NCBI GenBank assembly: GCA_034435675.1
Contig: DAOTWP010000255.1
Coordinates: forward strand, 1-18,097
Source: DAOTWP01 sp034435675
GTDB lineage: Bacteria; Chloroflexota; Anaerolineae; Aggregatilineales; Phototrophicaceae
Reading direction: 5' to 3'
DNA length: 18,097 nucleotides
In this document: positions 6,546 to 13,516 of the stretch, piece by piece
Layout: every line of letters starts with the position of its first letter
Numbering within the stretch: position 1 is the stretch's first letter
The notes under the pieces: generated by a model
Databases searched by the model: none
Told to the model about the DNA's origin: nothing
Seen by the model: the letters and a program-made list of their open reading frames with translations, nothing else
Translations under genes and position numbers: made by a program

Positions 6546-7718
6546 TCAGGCGCGTTTTTGGCGAATGCTTTGGGCAAGCACCTGCACATGCTCGGCAGGC
6601 AGAATTTGCATCTCTGCCCACAGCGCCTCTGCCATCACGTCGTAGACTGTCAGCGCGTCAGCGTAATAGCCCATCTGGTCGTAAATGTGCATCGCACTAC
6701 GTGCCAGATCCTCGCGGGAGTGTGCCTTCGCAAACGCCCGCAGATACAACCCCAGCGCTGTAGCCGAGTCGCCGCCGTGTTCTTTTGCCTTGCCCAGTGC
6801 CAGCAGCGCGTCGCAGTATTCTGCCAGCAACTGCTTGCGGCGGTTGTGCACCCAGGGGCTGTTGAGGGTGGTCAAGAAATCGCCACGATACAGTTCTACC
6901 GCGCGGGTCAGGTAGTGAACAGCCTGCGCAGGCTCGGCAATGGCGCTGTTCTGCACAAGTTCGGAAAATCCGGCAGCATCGTAGCTCAGTTCAATATCAG
7001 GCGAAATACGATAGAAGCCAGACCAATAGGTCGTCAGGTCAATACCCAGCACCTCGCTGATCTTGCGCTTGGTAACATGAAATACATTCGTTGCTTCGCG
7101 CACTGTCAAATTGGGCCAGAAGGTCGCAAAAACATCCGCGCGGGTGGTCATACCGCGATCCACCAGATAGAAGAACAGCGCACGCGGCAGCATACCATCC
7201 CAACTATTGACTGGCTGCCCATTGAGCAGGACGCGCCCTGCCCCAAACGCGCGCACTTCCAACAGCAGCGGGCGCTCTTGTCGTTCGGCGTATTCCCACA
7301 GCAGCAGTTCGGGGTCTTGCGGGATACAGCGCACCTGCGCGCGCAGGCGGGCTTCTTGCAGCAGATTGAACGGCAGCACCCGGCTGATCAGTGCGACGCG
7401 GATGTCTGGTAGGCGTGCCAGCAGGGTCTCAAGAAACACTTCCAGCGCCGCCCCCTCTGCACGATCAACCTCATCCAACACCAACAGCATCGGCGTATCC
7501 TGTTCGTGCAACACCCGCTCAAGCTGCTCATCGAGTTCCCGCACAGTCAGCCGGTGCCCAACGAGACAGAGATACGCTGCCCCAGATTGCGCCAGCAGTG
7601 TGCTGAGTGCGAGCACCTTTTGGCGCAGGTTAGGATGAATAATTATTACGCGCACATGACTATCCAGTGCCCTGAGCTGGCTGCTCAATAACTCATGAAA
7701 AAGCGTCGGTTGCATCAT
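6546..7718 (-). CDS. SARP/BTAD-family transcriptional regulator with a degenerate STAND-like N-terminus
   Basis: A 390-residue predicted cytoplasmic regulator. Residues about 152-238 resemble an OmpR/SARP winged helix (LLLEVRAFGAGRVLLNG..., PRALFFYLVDRG, FATFWPNLTVREATNVFHVTKRKI). Residues about 245-385 match a bacterial transcriptional activator domain of TPR-like helices (AVELYRGDFL, ALGLYLRAFAKAHSREDLARSAMHIY). The first 150 residues look like the core of a STAND/LuxR-type ATPase, with a Walker-B-like LLVLDEVDRA (78-87) and a sensor-like VALISRVLPF (108-117). Where the Walker A loop should be, HPNLRQK (28-34) has no GxxxxGK[ST], so ATP binding is doubtful. ATG 7718 is preceded by AGGA with a 6-nt spacer. 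The target genes and inducing signal cannot be read from context: no pathway cluster is adjacent, and neighbours are gyrA (convergent) and relA (upstream, same strand). Confidence 0.85.
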   Translation of the reverse strand: MMQPTLFHELLSSQLRALDSHVRVIIIHPNLRQKVLALSTLLAQSGAAYLCLVGHRLTVRELDEQLERVLHEQDTPMLLVLDEVDRAEGAALEVFLETLLARLPDIRVALISRVLPFNLLQEARLRAQVRCIPQDPELLLWEYAERQERPLLLEVRAFGAGRVLLNGQPVNSWDGMLPRALFFYLVDRGMTTRADVFATFWPNLTVREATNVFHVTKRKISEVLGIDLTTYWSGFYRISPDIELSYDAAGFSELVQNSAIAEPAQAVHYLTRAVELYRGDFLTTLNSPWVHNRRKQLLAEYCDALLALGKAKEHGGDSATALGLYLRAFAKAHSREDLARSAMHIYDQMGYYADALTVYDVMAEALWAEMQILPAEHVQVLAQSIRQKRA

Positions 7719-7814
7719 CCCATTTCCTGACGTCGGGCAGGTGATTAGAGGAACCGTTCACTGCCCGCAACGCATAGAGATAACAAGAGTGTCAAGGTAG
7801 CTAATATGCATGAT

Positions 7815-7845
7815 ATAGTAATCTTGTGAAAGAAACAACGGTCAA
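7815..7845 (-). promoter_or_regulatory. Possible promoter of the SARP/BTAD regulator
   Basis: On the reverse strand TTGACC (7845-7840) and TACTAT (7820-7815) are separated by 19 bp, which would give a leader of about 90 nt. The match is imperfect and the spacer long. The rest of 7719-8008 holds only short palindromes: ATCTGCGCGCAGAT at 7996-8009, touching the relA stop, and GCTGCGCAGC at 7966-7975. Neither has a T run. Confidence 0.3.
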
Positions 7846-8008
7846 GCACCACTGTTCTACCGCAGAAGCGGACAAATCCACCCGGATACCAGCCGGAAAC
7901 GCCACAACAAAGGCGTCCACAAGCATTGTGTCCCTGCCCCACAAAACCAGTAATAAAGTGATGGCGCTGCGCAGCTATTGCCCAATCAGCAGCACATCTG
8001 CGCGCAGA

Positions 8009-10198
8009 TCATGTCATATGACGCCGGCGCGCCTCGACAACATTAGGAATGTTCTCGACCTTCGTCAGCAACCGGGTCAAGCGGTGCAAATCGGGCAGTT
8101 CAATCGTCAGGTGCAGTGTGGCGATATCGTGACGTACAGACACTTCAACAGCGGTCATATTGACCTTTTCGTCCGCAATCACCGTGCTGATGTCACGCAT
8201 CAATCCCGGGCGGTCAAACGCAACAACCTCAACCGGAACAGAATAGCGCTGCTCGTCCGCAACCCGCCCCCACGAGACATCAATCAGGCGCTCAGGGTCG
8301 GGCAGCATCAGGATATTGGAGCAACTTTTGCGATGCACTGTCACCCCGCGCCCACGTGTGACATACCCGACAATTTCATCGCCGGACATCGGCGAGCAGC
8401 ACTTGGCAAGCTGAACGAGCAGTCCACTGGTGCCGGTGATGGCAACGCCGTGTGCACTGTCCACCGCCAGTGTGGGGCGGCGCGGTTTGAGCATCGCGTC
8501 TTCATCTTCGTTATTGCGCCGGTCCAGCTCCACCAACCGGTTCGAAACCGCCGCAATATTGAGGTCGCCGACACCAATTGCCGCAAGCAGATCATCTAGT
8601 TTGGCATAATTCATCAAATGGGCGACAGCTTCCAGCGTCATGGTATCGAGCATACTCAGTCGCTTCATCTCGCGTTCCAGAATTTCGCGCCCTAACGAGA
8701 CATGCTTATCGCGGTTGAGCTTGCGGAAGTAATGGCGTACTTTTTCGCGCGCACGGTTGGTACGCACATAGCCCAGATCAGGATTCAGCCAGTCCAGGCT
8801 GGGTCCGCCGCGCTTGGAAGTCATGATTTCAACCTGATCGCCGGTCTGCAACTGGTAGTTCAGGTTGACCAACCGCCCGTGAACCTTCGCGCCCCGGCAG
8901 CGGTTGCCAATGTCCGTGTGAATATGGTAGGCAAAGTCAATCGGCGTCGCCCCCACCGGCAGATCAATGATGTCTCCTTTGGGCGTAAAGGCGTAGACGC
9001 GATCCTGAAACACCTCGCTGCGCATGGTTTCCATAAACGCTTCAGGGTCTTCGTTGACATCGCTGCCAAATTCCATCAGGCGGCGCAGATAGGCAATGCG
9101 TTTCTCGAATGCCGCATCGTGCTTTTTGCCGCCCTCCTTGTAGCGCCAGTGCGCCGCAATCCCGTACTCGGCGTGTTCGTGCATCTCCCATGTGCGAATC
9201 TGCACCTCGACGGTTTTCCCTCTGTCATCCAGCACGGTCGTATGCAAACTCTGGTAGAAATTGTCTTTTGGCGCAGCAATATAATCATCAAACTCGCCGG
9301 GGATTGGACGCCAGAGGTTATGGACAATGCCCAGCACCAGATAACACTCCGGCACGGTGTTAACCACCACGCGCACCGCCCGCACATCAAAAACCTGCTC
9401 AAACGGCACTTCTTTGCGCGCCATCTTGCGATAGATGCTGAAGATGTGCTTGGGACGCGCCGAGATCGTCGCGCCGTTAATGTTGAACTTCGCCAGTTCC
9501 TTGCGCAGCGTGTCGCCAATACGGGTGACATATGACTCGCGGTCTGCACGGCGCTCGGCAAGACTGGCGGCAATGACGCGATACTGATCCGGCTCAAGAT
9601 AGCGGAAGCTGAGGTCCTCTAGCTCCCATTTGATCTGCCAGATGCCCAGCCGGTTCGCCAGCGGGGCAAAAATCTCCATCGTCTCACGCGCAATGCGCTG
9701 CTGGCTTTGGGGACTCATATAGCCCAGCGTGCGCATATTGTGCAGGCGGTCTGCCAGCTTGATCAGCACGACCCGAATATCGTCCCCCATCGTCAGGAAC
9801 ATCTTGCGCATGTATTCCAGTTCACGGCTGACACTGCTGCTGCGCCTGCCGTTGTCTTTTTCGACATTGATGGGCAGCTTCGCCAGTTTGGTCACGCCAT
9901 CAACCAGCATCGCCACCTTTGGTCCAAATTCCGCGCGCAGTTCGTCAATCGTTACCGGAGTGTCTTCAACAATGTCGTGCATTAGGGCGGCGGCAATTGC
10001 CTCGGCATCCAGCTTCATATCCGCCAGAATCTGCGCCACAGCAACACAATGGGTGAAATAAGGCTCGCCAGATTTGCGAGTCTGGTTTTCGTGCGCGCGC
10101 TCGGCACGCACATAGGCACGCTCAACCAACGACCGATCCAGCGGCGCAAGGTCGGGCAGACTGTTCAGCAGCGATTGAAGGTTGATCGAAGCGATCAT
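8009..10198 (-). CDS. relA: Bifunctional (p)ppGpp synthetase/hydrolase, RelA/SpoT family
   Basis: Read from the ATG at 10198 this is 729 residues, the normal length for a long Rel protein. It makes (p)ppGpp from ATP and GTP/GDP during starvation and hydrolyses it otherwise. HD hydrolase residues are complete: H50, H74-D75, E78-D79, and D150/N154 in KLADRLHNMRT. The synthetase domain has ARPKHIFSIYRK (247-258), D271 in FDVRAVR, YQSLHTT and catalytic E331 in EVQIRT, followed by MHEHAEYGIAAHW. Then come TGS (402-461), a helical region, a zinc-finger/RIS region with C600-C601 and C626, and a C-terminal ACT domain (654-727). With both sites intact it should be bifunctional. An ATG at 10240 would add 14 unconserved residues and lies at or upstream of the likely transcription start. 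No strong Shine-Dalgarno precedes 10198. The gene is divergent from moeA. Confidence 0.96.
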   Translation of the reverse strand: MIASINLQSLLNSLPDLAPLDRSLVERAYVRAERAHENQTRKSGEPYFTHCVAVAQILADMKLDAEAIAAALMHDIVEDTPVTIDELRAEFGPKVAMLVDGVTKLAKLPINVEKDNGRRSSSVSRELEYMRKMFLTMGDDIRVVLIKLADRLHNMRTLGYMSPQSQQRIARETMEIFAPLANRLGIWQIKWELEDLSFRYLEPDQYRVIAASLAERRADRESYVTRIGDTLRKELAKFNINGATISARPKHIFSIYRKMARKEVPFEQVFDVRAVRVVVNTVPECYLVLGIVHNLWRPIPGEFDDYIAAPKDNFYQSLHTTVLDDRGKTVEVQIRTWEMHEHAEYGIAAHWRYKEGGKKHDAAFEKRIAYLRRLMEFGSDVNEDPEAFMETMRSEVFQDRVYAFTPKGDIIDLPVGATPIDFAYHIHTDIGNRCRGAKVHGRLVNLNYQLQTGDQVEIMTSKRGGPSLDWLNPDLGYVRTNRAREKVRHYFRKLNRDKHVSLGREILEREMKRLSMLDTMTLEAVAHLMNYAKLDDLLAAIGVGDLNIAAVSNRLVELDRRNNEDEDAMLKPRRPTLAVDSAHGVAITGTSGLLVQLAKCCSPMSGDEIVGYVTRGRGVTVHRKSCSNILMLPDPERLIDVSWGRVADEQRYSVPVEVVAFDRPGLMRDISTVIADEKVNMTAVEVSVRHDIATLHLTIELPDLHRLTRLLTKVENIPNVVEARRRHMT

Positions 10199-10244
10199 AG
10201 CACCACGACTCGTTAAAGAACCTCGACAATTTGTTAGCACTTAT

Positions 10245-10274
10245 TTTACACCAAGCTGCTAGGAAGGCTGTAAA
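10245..10274 (-). promoter_or_regulatory. relA: Candidate relA promoter coinciding with an inverted repeat
   Basis: On the reverse strand TTTACA (10274-10269) and TGTAAA (10250-10245) are 18 bp apart. One base longer on each side, the hexamers form the inverted repeat TTTTACA-N18-TGTAAAA, so the same arrangement reads on both strands. Transcription would begin near 10238, downstream of the alternative ATG at 10240 and in favour of the ATG at 10198. Confidence 0.4.
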
Positions 10275-10289
10275 ACTGGTATCAGATGA

Positions 10290-10298
10290 TGCTATAAT
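10290..10298 (+). promoter_or_regulatory. moeA: Extended -10 promoter facing moeA
   Basis: TGC-TATAAT is a perfect extended -10 element (TGnTATAAT), which can work without a good -35. None is visible at 16-18 bp. Transcription from about 10305 would give a 5' leader of about 210 nt. Confidence 0.5.
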
Positions 10299-10343
10299 TT
10301 GCGGTCTAAGTACGACCATAGAACTCTCGCGAGATTGTTTTCC

Positions 10344-10373
10344 GTAGGGCGCGGGTCTGGGACCCGCCCCTAC
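10344..10373. repeat. REP/MITE-like GC-rich palindrome
   Basis: GTAGGGCGCGGGTC pairs with GACCCGCCCCTAC across a 3-nt TGG loop: 13 bp of stem with one bulged C at 10350. From memory, palindromes of this GTAGGGGCGGGTC type are dispersed intergenic repeats in many bacterial genomes and yield spurious peptides reading GAGPRPAP, as this one does. One copy is present in the window, so its repeat status in this genome is inferred. Confidence 0.6.
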
Positions 10374-10391
10374 ATGCGACACTTTCAATCT

Positions 10392-10450
10392 GGTTGCACT
10401 CGTTAGGTACGGAAACCGGCTGGAAATGCCGGAATCAGGGGCACAACCTA
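10392..10450 (+). promoter_or_regulatory. Possible structured leader upstream of moeA
   Basis: A CCGGC-TGGAAAT-GCCGG hairpin (10416-10432) is enclosed by either GGTTG/CAACC (10392-10396 with 10444-10448) or TAGGT/ACCTA (10405-10409 with 10446-10450). These outer pairings share bases and cannot both form. The GGAA-x-CCGG-loop-CCGG run faintly recalls the middle of a cobalamin riboswitch, but the usual GCCACTG block was not found. No family can be assigned. Confidence 0.2.
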
Positions 10451-10517
10451 CCGCATCAACAACAGGCGTTCACTTCGTCGCTGCTCCCTGTAATCGCAAA
10501 GAAACAAGGATAAACTG

Positions 10518-11756
10518 TTGGCAGACTTGCTCAACGTCGATGATGCGCTGGAAAGAATACTTGCTGGCATTACCCCACTGGCGGCTGAACCTGTGGCGCT
10601 GGATGACGCAGCGGGGCGTGTGCTGGCGGCGGAGATCAGGTCTCCGGTCAATCTGCCGCCGTTCCCCAATTCGGCAATGGATGGGTATGCCGTGCGCGCT
10701 GCGGACAGCCCTGCCGCCACCCGCGCGACCCCGGTGCAGCTTGCAGTGGTAATGGACATTCCGGCTGGCAGCACCCCACTGGACACGCTTGAACAGGGAC
10801 AGGCAGCGCGCATCATGACCGGCGCCCCCATACCCACTGGCGCAGATGCCGTTATCCCGGTTGAAGATACTGACAGCGTGTGGGACACCCGCGAAGGCAG
10901 CGACCCACCCGCACAGGTCGGGTTGTTCCGGGCAGTGCAGATGGGCGAACATGTGCGGCAGGTGGGCGAATATGTGCGCGAAGGCGAGCTGATACTGCCA
11001 GCAGGACACTTACTGCGTCCGGTTGACATCGGCATGCTGGCGTCGCTGGGTCAAGCGCAGGTACAGGTCGTTCGCCAGCCGCGCGTCGCGGTGCTGAGCA
11101 GCGGGGATGAACTGGTAAACGCAGGCATGCCGCTGCCGCCCGGCAAAATCTACGATGCCAACAGTCACACAATTGCCGCACTGGTTGCCAACTGTGGCGG
11201 CGCTGCCACGCGACTGCCGATCGCGCGCGATACACTGGCGGATGTCCGGCACCTTTTTGAGCAGGCGCTGGCGCTGCAACCTGATCTGATTATCAGTTCC
11301 GCAGGGGTGTCGGTTGGCGCGGCAGACCTGATCCGCACAGTCATGCAGGAACTGGGCGAGATCAACTTCTGGCGCATCAATCTGCGTCCCGGCAAGCCGC
11401 TGGCATTTGGGCGCGTGCGCGGTGTGCCGTTTTTTGGGCTGCCCGGCAACCCGGTCTCTGCAACGGTGACTTTCGAAGTGCTGGTGCGCCCCCTGCTGCT
11501 CAAGCTGGCAGGCAAAGTGACTGAGCCGCGACTGCGCACCGCGGTTGCAGGTCAAGACCTGCATTCGGATGGACGACGCAGCTACGTGCGCGTCACCCTC
11601 CAGCGCAAGGACGAGCGATTGGTCGCCTATGAAGCGGGATCGCAAAGTTCAGCAGCATTGATTGCGATGGTGCGGGCAGACGGGCTGCTGATTATTCCTG
11701 AAGCTGTTCATTTTGTCCCGGCAGGCACCGAGCTTTCGGTATACCTGCTGGACTAA
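10518..11756 (+). CDS. moeA: Molybdopterin molybdotransferase MoeA
   Basis: A 412-residue enzyme of normal length that inserts molybdate into adenylylated molybdopterin, the last common step of molybdenum-cofactor synthesis in the cytosol. Family motifs are in order: PPFPNSAMDGYAVR with D55, RIMTGAPIPTGADAV with T101, SSGDEL with E198, SAGVSVGAADL with D270, RPGKPLAFG with K293, and GLPGNPVSA (307-315). The C-terminal beta-barrel domain follows from about 335. The start is a TTG at 10518, chosen because AAGGA (10506-10510) sits 7 nt upstream and the translation begins in the normal MoeA position. No other molybdenum-cofactor gene is nearby, so it appears to be a lone copy and its partner enzymes must be elsewhere. 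A terminator-like structure separates it from the VKOR gene. Confidence 0.95.
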   Translation: MADLLNVDDALERILAGITPLAAEPVALDDAAGRVLAAEIRSPVNLPPFPNSAMDGYAVRAADSPAATRATPVQLAVVMDIPAGSTPLDTLEQGQAARIMTGAPIPTGADAVIPVEDTDSVWDTREGSDPPAQVGLFRAVQMGEHVRQVGEYVREGELILPAGHLLRPVDIGMLASLGQAQVQVVRQPRVAVLSSGDELVNAGMPLPPGKIYDANSHTIAALVANCGGAATRLPIARDTLADVRHLFEQALALQPDLIISSAGVSVGAADLIRTVMQELGEINFWRINLRPGKPLAFGRVRGVPFFGLPGNPVSATVTFEVLVRPLLLKLAGKVTEPRLRTAVAGQDLHSDGRRSYVRVTLQRKDERLVAYEAGSQSSAALIAMVRADGLLIIPEAVHFVPAGTELSVYLLD

Positions 11757-11784
11757 GAAGCTGTCCGACGGCTTGTGCTGTCGC

Positions 11785-11850
11785 CTGCCCAAAAGCGTCC
11801 GGGCTGCTCCCGCACACCGGTGACACGCCGGCGCAATATGGGCAGTTTTT
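11785..11850 (+). terminator. Multi-branched rho-independent terminator after moeA
   Basis: CTGCCCA (11785-11791) pairs with TGGGCAG (11839-11845), directly followed by five T residues. The 47-nt interior is not a simple loop: CGGG-CTGCT-CCCG (11800-11812) is one hairpin and the palindrome CACCGGTG (11815-11822) sits beside it. It starts 28 nt after the moeA stop and lies 39 nt before the VKOR ATG, so it could end moeA transcripts or attenuate read-through into VKOR. Confidence 0.65.
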
Positions 11851-11888
11851 AATGACGGATTTAGCGTAATAACAGAGGGCTAAAGCAA

Positions 11889-12404
11889 ATGGCAACAAAA
11901 GAAACGGTTTCAGAGCAGAGAATCCAGCAGTCCCAACCAAATCTTGCCAAAAAATGGTTGACTCTGCGCAATATTTGCATACTACTGGTTGTATTTGGGA
12001 TTGGTGTCAGCGGGTATCTGAGCTATGTTACCCTCGTCAATACGGAAATGATCTGTGCTGAAGGCGCGGTCTTTAACTGCGATGCCGTGCGTACCAGCGA
12101 TTATGCCAAGATGGCTGGCATTCCGATTGCCGTGCTAGGGCTGGGCACGTATCTGGTGATGGGCGGGCTGGTGCTGCTGGAAAACCGCATTGAAGTGCTG
12201 CGCCGTTTTGGGGTGGAAATCTTGTTTGGGATCACCCTGTTTGCGTGGCTTTATTCGATGTGGCTGGTCTACTTGCAGGTCTTCCGCATTCAGGCGTTGT
12301 GCATGTGGTGCCTGCTGCATGAACTCAATATCACTGGGCTGTTTGTGGTCGTCAGCGTCCTGCTGTGGAAAAAACTGAGCGCCCCACTGCCAGAAGAAGA
12401 CTAA
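11889..12404 (+). CDS. Vitamin K epoxide reductase (VKOR) family membrane protein
   Basis: The 171-residue inner-membrane protein resembles bacterial VKOR, which reoxidises a DsbA-like thiol oxidase in the periplasm and passes electrons to quinone. It replaces DsbB in many bacteria. Four hydrophobic segments lie at about 27-49, 79-97, 107-131 and 136-160. The four redox cysteines are present: C56 and C64 in the ICAEGAVFNCDAV loop, and the CMWC active site C138/C141 at the start of the last helix. AGIPIAVLGLGTYL after the loop cysteines is also typical. There is no fused thioredoxin domain, so a separate DsbA/Trx partner is needed and none is in the window. The ATG at 11889 has GAGGG with a 9-nt spacer. 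The first about 20 residues are polar, a short cytoplasmic tail. The Cys-rich exported proteins further along are possible clients, but this is only inference. Confidence 0.92.
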   Translation: MATKETVSEQRIQQSQPNLAKKWLTLRNICILLVVFGIGVSGYLSYVTLVNTEMICAEGAVFNCDAVRTSDYAKMAGIPIAVLGLGTYLVMGGLVLLENRIEVLRRFGVEILFGITLFAWLYSMWLVYLQVFRIQALCMWCLLHELNITGLFVVVSVLLWKKLSAPLPEED

Positions 12405-12425
12405 AGGGCATCTCAAGCATTACAT

Positions 12426-12458
12426 CTGAGCCTGCTTCTTCATAGGATGCAGGCTCAG
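12426..12458. terminator. Perfect 10-bp hairpin between convergent genes
   Basis: CTGAGCCTGC (12426-12435) pairs with GCAGGCTCAG (12449-12458) across a 13-nt loop, midway between the ends of the VKOR and S1 genes. No T run follows on either strand, so termination is inferred from position and stem strength. Confidence 0.5.
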
Positions 12459-12544
12459 CATGATGATGATTACGGCGGAGGCAAAAGACCGGCGTACTCG
12501 TGTTGGAACACCAACCAGACGTGTCCATGCCGCGCGCGCTATCA

Positions 12545-13270
12545 CTAGTCGTTGCGGCGGCGCAGCGTGCGGGCGAAAATTTCTTCGCGCTCACGCGAGG
12601 ATTTGTTGTCGCGGCGATCACGTTTGTCGCGCTTTTTGCCACTGGGACGTGAAGCAGCAAAATCGTCTTCAGACATCGCGCGGCGGAATGCCATTGCCAT
12701 TGCCGTCAGCGACTCGTCTTCTGGTTCTTCTTCAATTATTGCCACCGGCTCAGCAACAGGCTTGAGACTCAGGTCAATCTGGCGTTTCTTGCGGTTAATC
12801 TTGATAACCCGCGCCTCGACATCATCACCGATGCGGACCACATCTTCCGGCGTCTTGACGTAACCTTCTGCCAGTTCGGAAATGTGGATCATACCGGGGC
12901 GTTCTGCGCCGATGTCCACAAACACGCCAAATTTCTCGATCCGCACGACCTTGCCCGTGACCATCTGCCCTTCCCCAAGCTCATCCCAGTTGATAGCGGG
13001 TGGCTTGACCATGGACAGAGCGATACGTCCGGTGTCCTTGTGTACTTTGAGGACATAGACGGTAATCTCGTCCCCAACCTTAACAACCTCATCCACGTTA
13101 CGCACATTGGGTTTGCCCAACTGCGAAATATGCAGCAGGGCGTCCTGACCGATTCCAACGTTTACAAACGCGCCGTACAATTCAATCTGTTTGACCACAC
13201 CCTTCAGTTCCATGCCTGTTTTGAGATCATTCACGGAACGCGGTGCAGTGGTTGTTGTTTCATCACTCAT
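12545..13270 (-). CDS. Tandem S1-domain RNA-binding protein
   Basis: A 241-residue cytosolic protein with two S1 RNA-binding domains. The first, residues 17-88, reads GMELKGVVKQIELYGAFVNV...DALLHISQL...VGDEITVYVLKV...GRIALSM. The second, 99-170, reads GQMVTGKVVRIEKFGVFVDI...GMIHISEL...IGDDVEARVIKI...QIDLSL. Both keep the G-x-V...G-A/V-F-V...HIS pattern of the OB fold. After an acidic linker (about 175-188), the tail from 211 is strongly basic (KKRDKRDRRD...) and probably adds RNA affinity. It resembles S1-type general stress or ribosome-associated proteins, and a ribosomal protein S1 proper would have more repeats. ATG 13270 is preceded by AAGGAG with an 8-nt spacer. It is convergent with the VKOR gene and separated from the upstream lipoprotein by a terminator. 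Confidence 0.9.
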   Translation of the reverse strand: MSDETTTTAPRSVNDLKTGMELKGVVKQIELYGAFVNVGIGQDALLHISQLGKPNVRNVDEVVKVGDEITVYVLKVHKDTGRIALSMVKPPAINWDELGEGQMVTGKVVRIEKFGVFVDIGAERPGMIHISELAEGYVKTPEDVVRIGDDVEARVIKINRKKRQIDLSLKPVAEPVAIIEEEPEDESLTAMAMAFRRAMSEDDFAASRPSGKKRDKRDRRDNKSSREREEIFARTLRRRND

Positions 13271-13320
13271 GCTGATTGCTCCTTCACTTCACGGTTATGT
13301 GGGATGCAACAACCAGAAAG

Positions 13321-13437
13321 CCACGCGCCGCGTGGTACGGTGCGCTACTTTACTGGTGCTGCCAGCCTTGCGGGTGTCTTGACCGGTAGTCGAAACACAG
13401 ACGGGGAGCTTTAGCCGCAAGCAACCAGGCGCTCCCC
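13321..13437. other. Two GC-rich hairpins upstream of the S1-protein gene
   Basis: CCACGC-GCC-GCGTGG (13321-13335) and GGGGAGC/GCTCCCC (13403-13409 with 13431-13437, 21-nt loop) lie in the DNA leading into the S1 gene. The second is a weak terminator candidate on the reverse strand. I could not pick out a convincing promoter for the S1 gene here. Confidence 0.35.
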
Positions 13438-13477
13438 AAGCCTTGACGGTGTTAATGGTTTTTGACCAGACGCACAT

Positions 13478-13498
13478 CAAAAGCAGGCGAAACCTGCT
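13478..13498 (-). terminator. Rho-independent terminator of the 13517-14350 lipoprotein gene
   Basis: On the reverse strand AGCAGG-TTTCG-CCTGCT is a 6-bp hairpin with a 5-nt loop. The last stem T begins a run of four T residues (TTTTG). It begins 18 nt past the lipoprotein stop codon. Confidence 0.65.
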
Positions 13499-13516
13499 GA
13501 AAAGCACACAACAAGA

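Larger units (their letters stand above)
10199..10517. other. relA/moeA divergent intergenic region
   Basis: About 320 nt with no credible gene. In order it holds the relA promoter candidate with an inverted repeat, an extended -10 box facing moeA, the 10-bp palindrome TCTCGCGAGA (10325-10334), a dispersed-repeat-like hairpin, and a possibly structured moeA leader. The open frame crossing it on the reverse strand is a by-product of the repeat. Confidence 0.7.

Noticed and set aside
6558..7412. 284-residue open frame on the + strand
   Set aside because: It lies opposite the SARP/BTAD gene, which has recognisable domains. This frame reads as noise.
7745..7942. 65-residue Cys-rich open frame on the - strand with a hydrophobic C-terminal part
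   Set aside because: No ribosome binding site or recognisable family, and it covers the likely promoter of the downstream regulator.
8539..8549. GGTTCGAAACC, resembling a tRNA T-arm
   Set aside because: It is inside relA coding sequence and there is no anticodon or acceptor stem at the right distance.
8702..9535. 277-residue open frame on the + strand
   Set aside because: It is antisense to the relA synthetase and TGS regions, whose motifs are unmistakable.
10122..10388. 88-residue frame on the - strand beginning MKVSHVGAGPRPAP
   Set aside because: Its N-terminus is the translation of the GC-rich palindrome, and the rest overlaps the relA start region.
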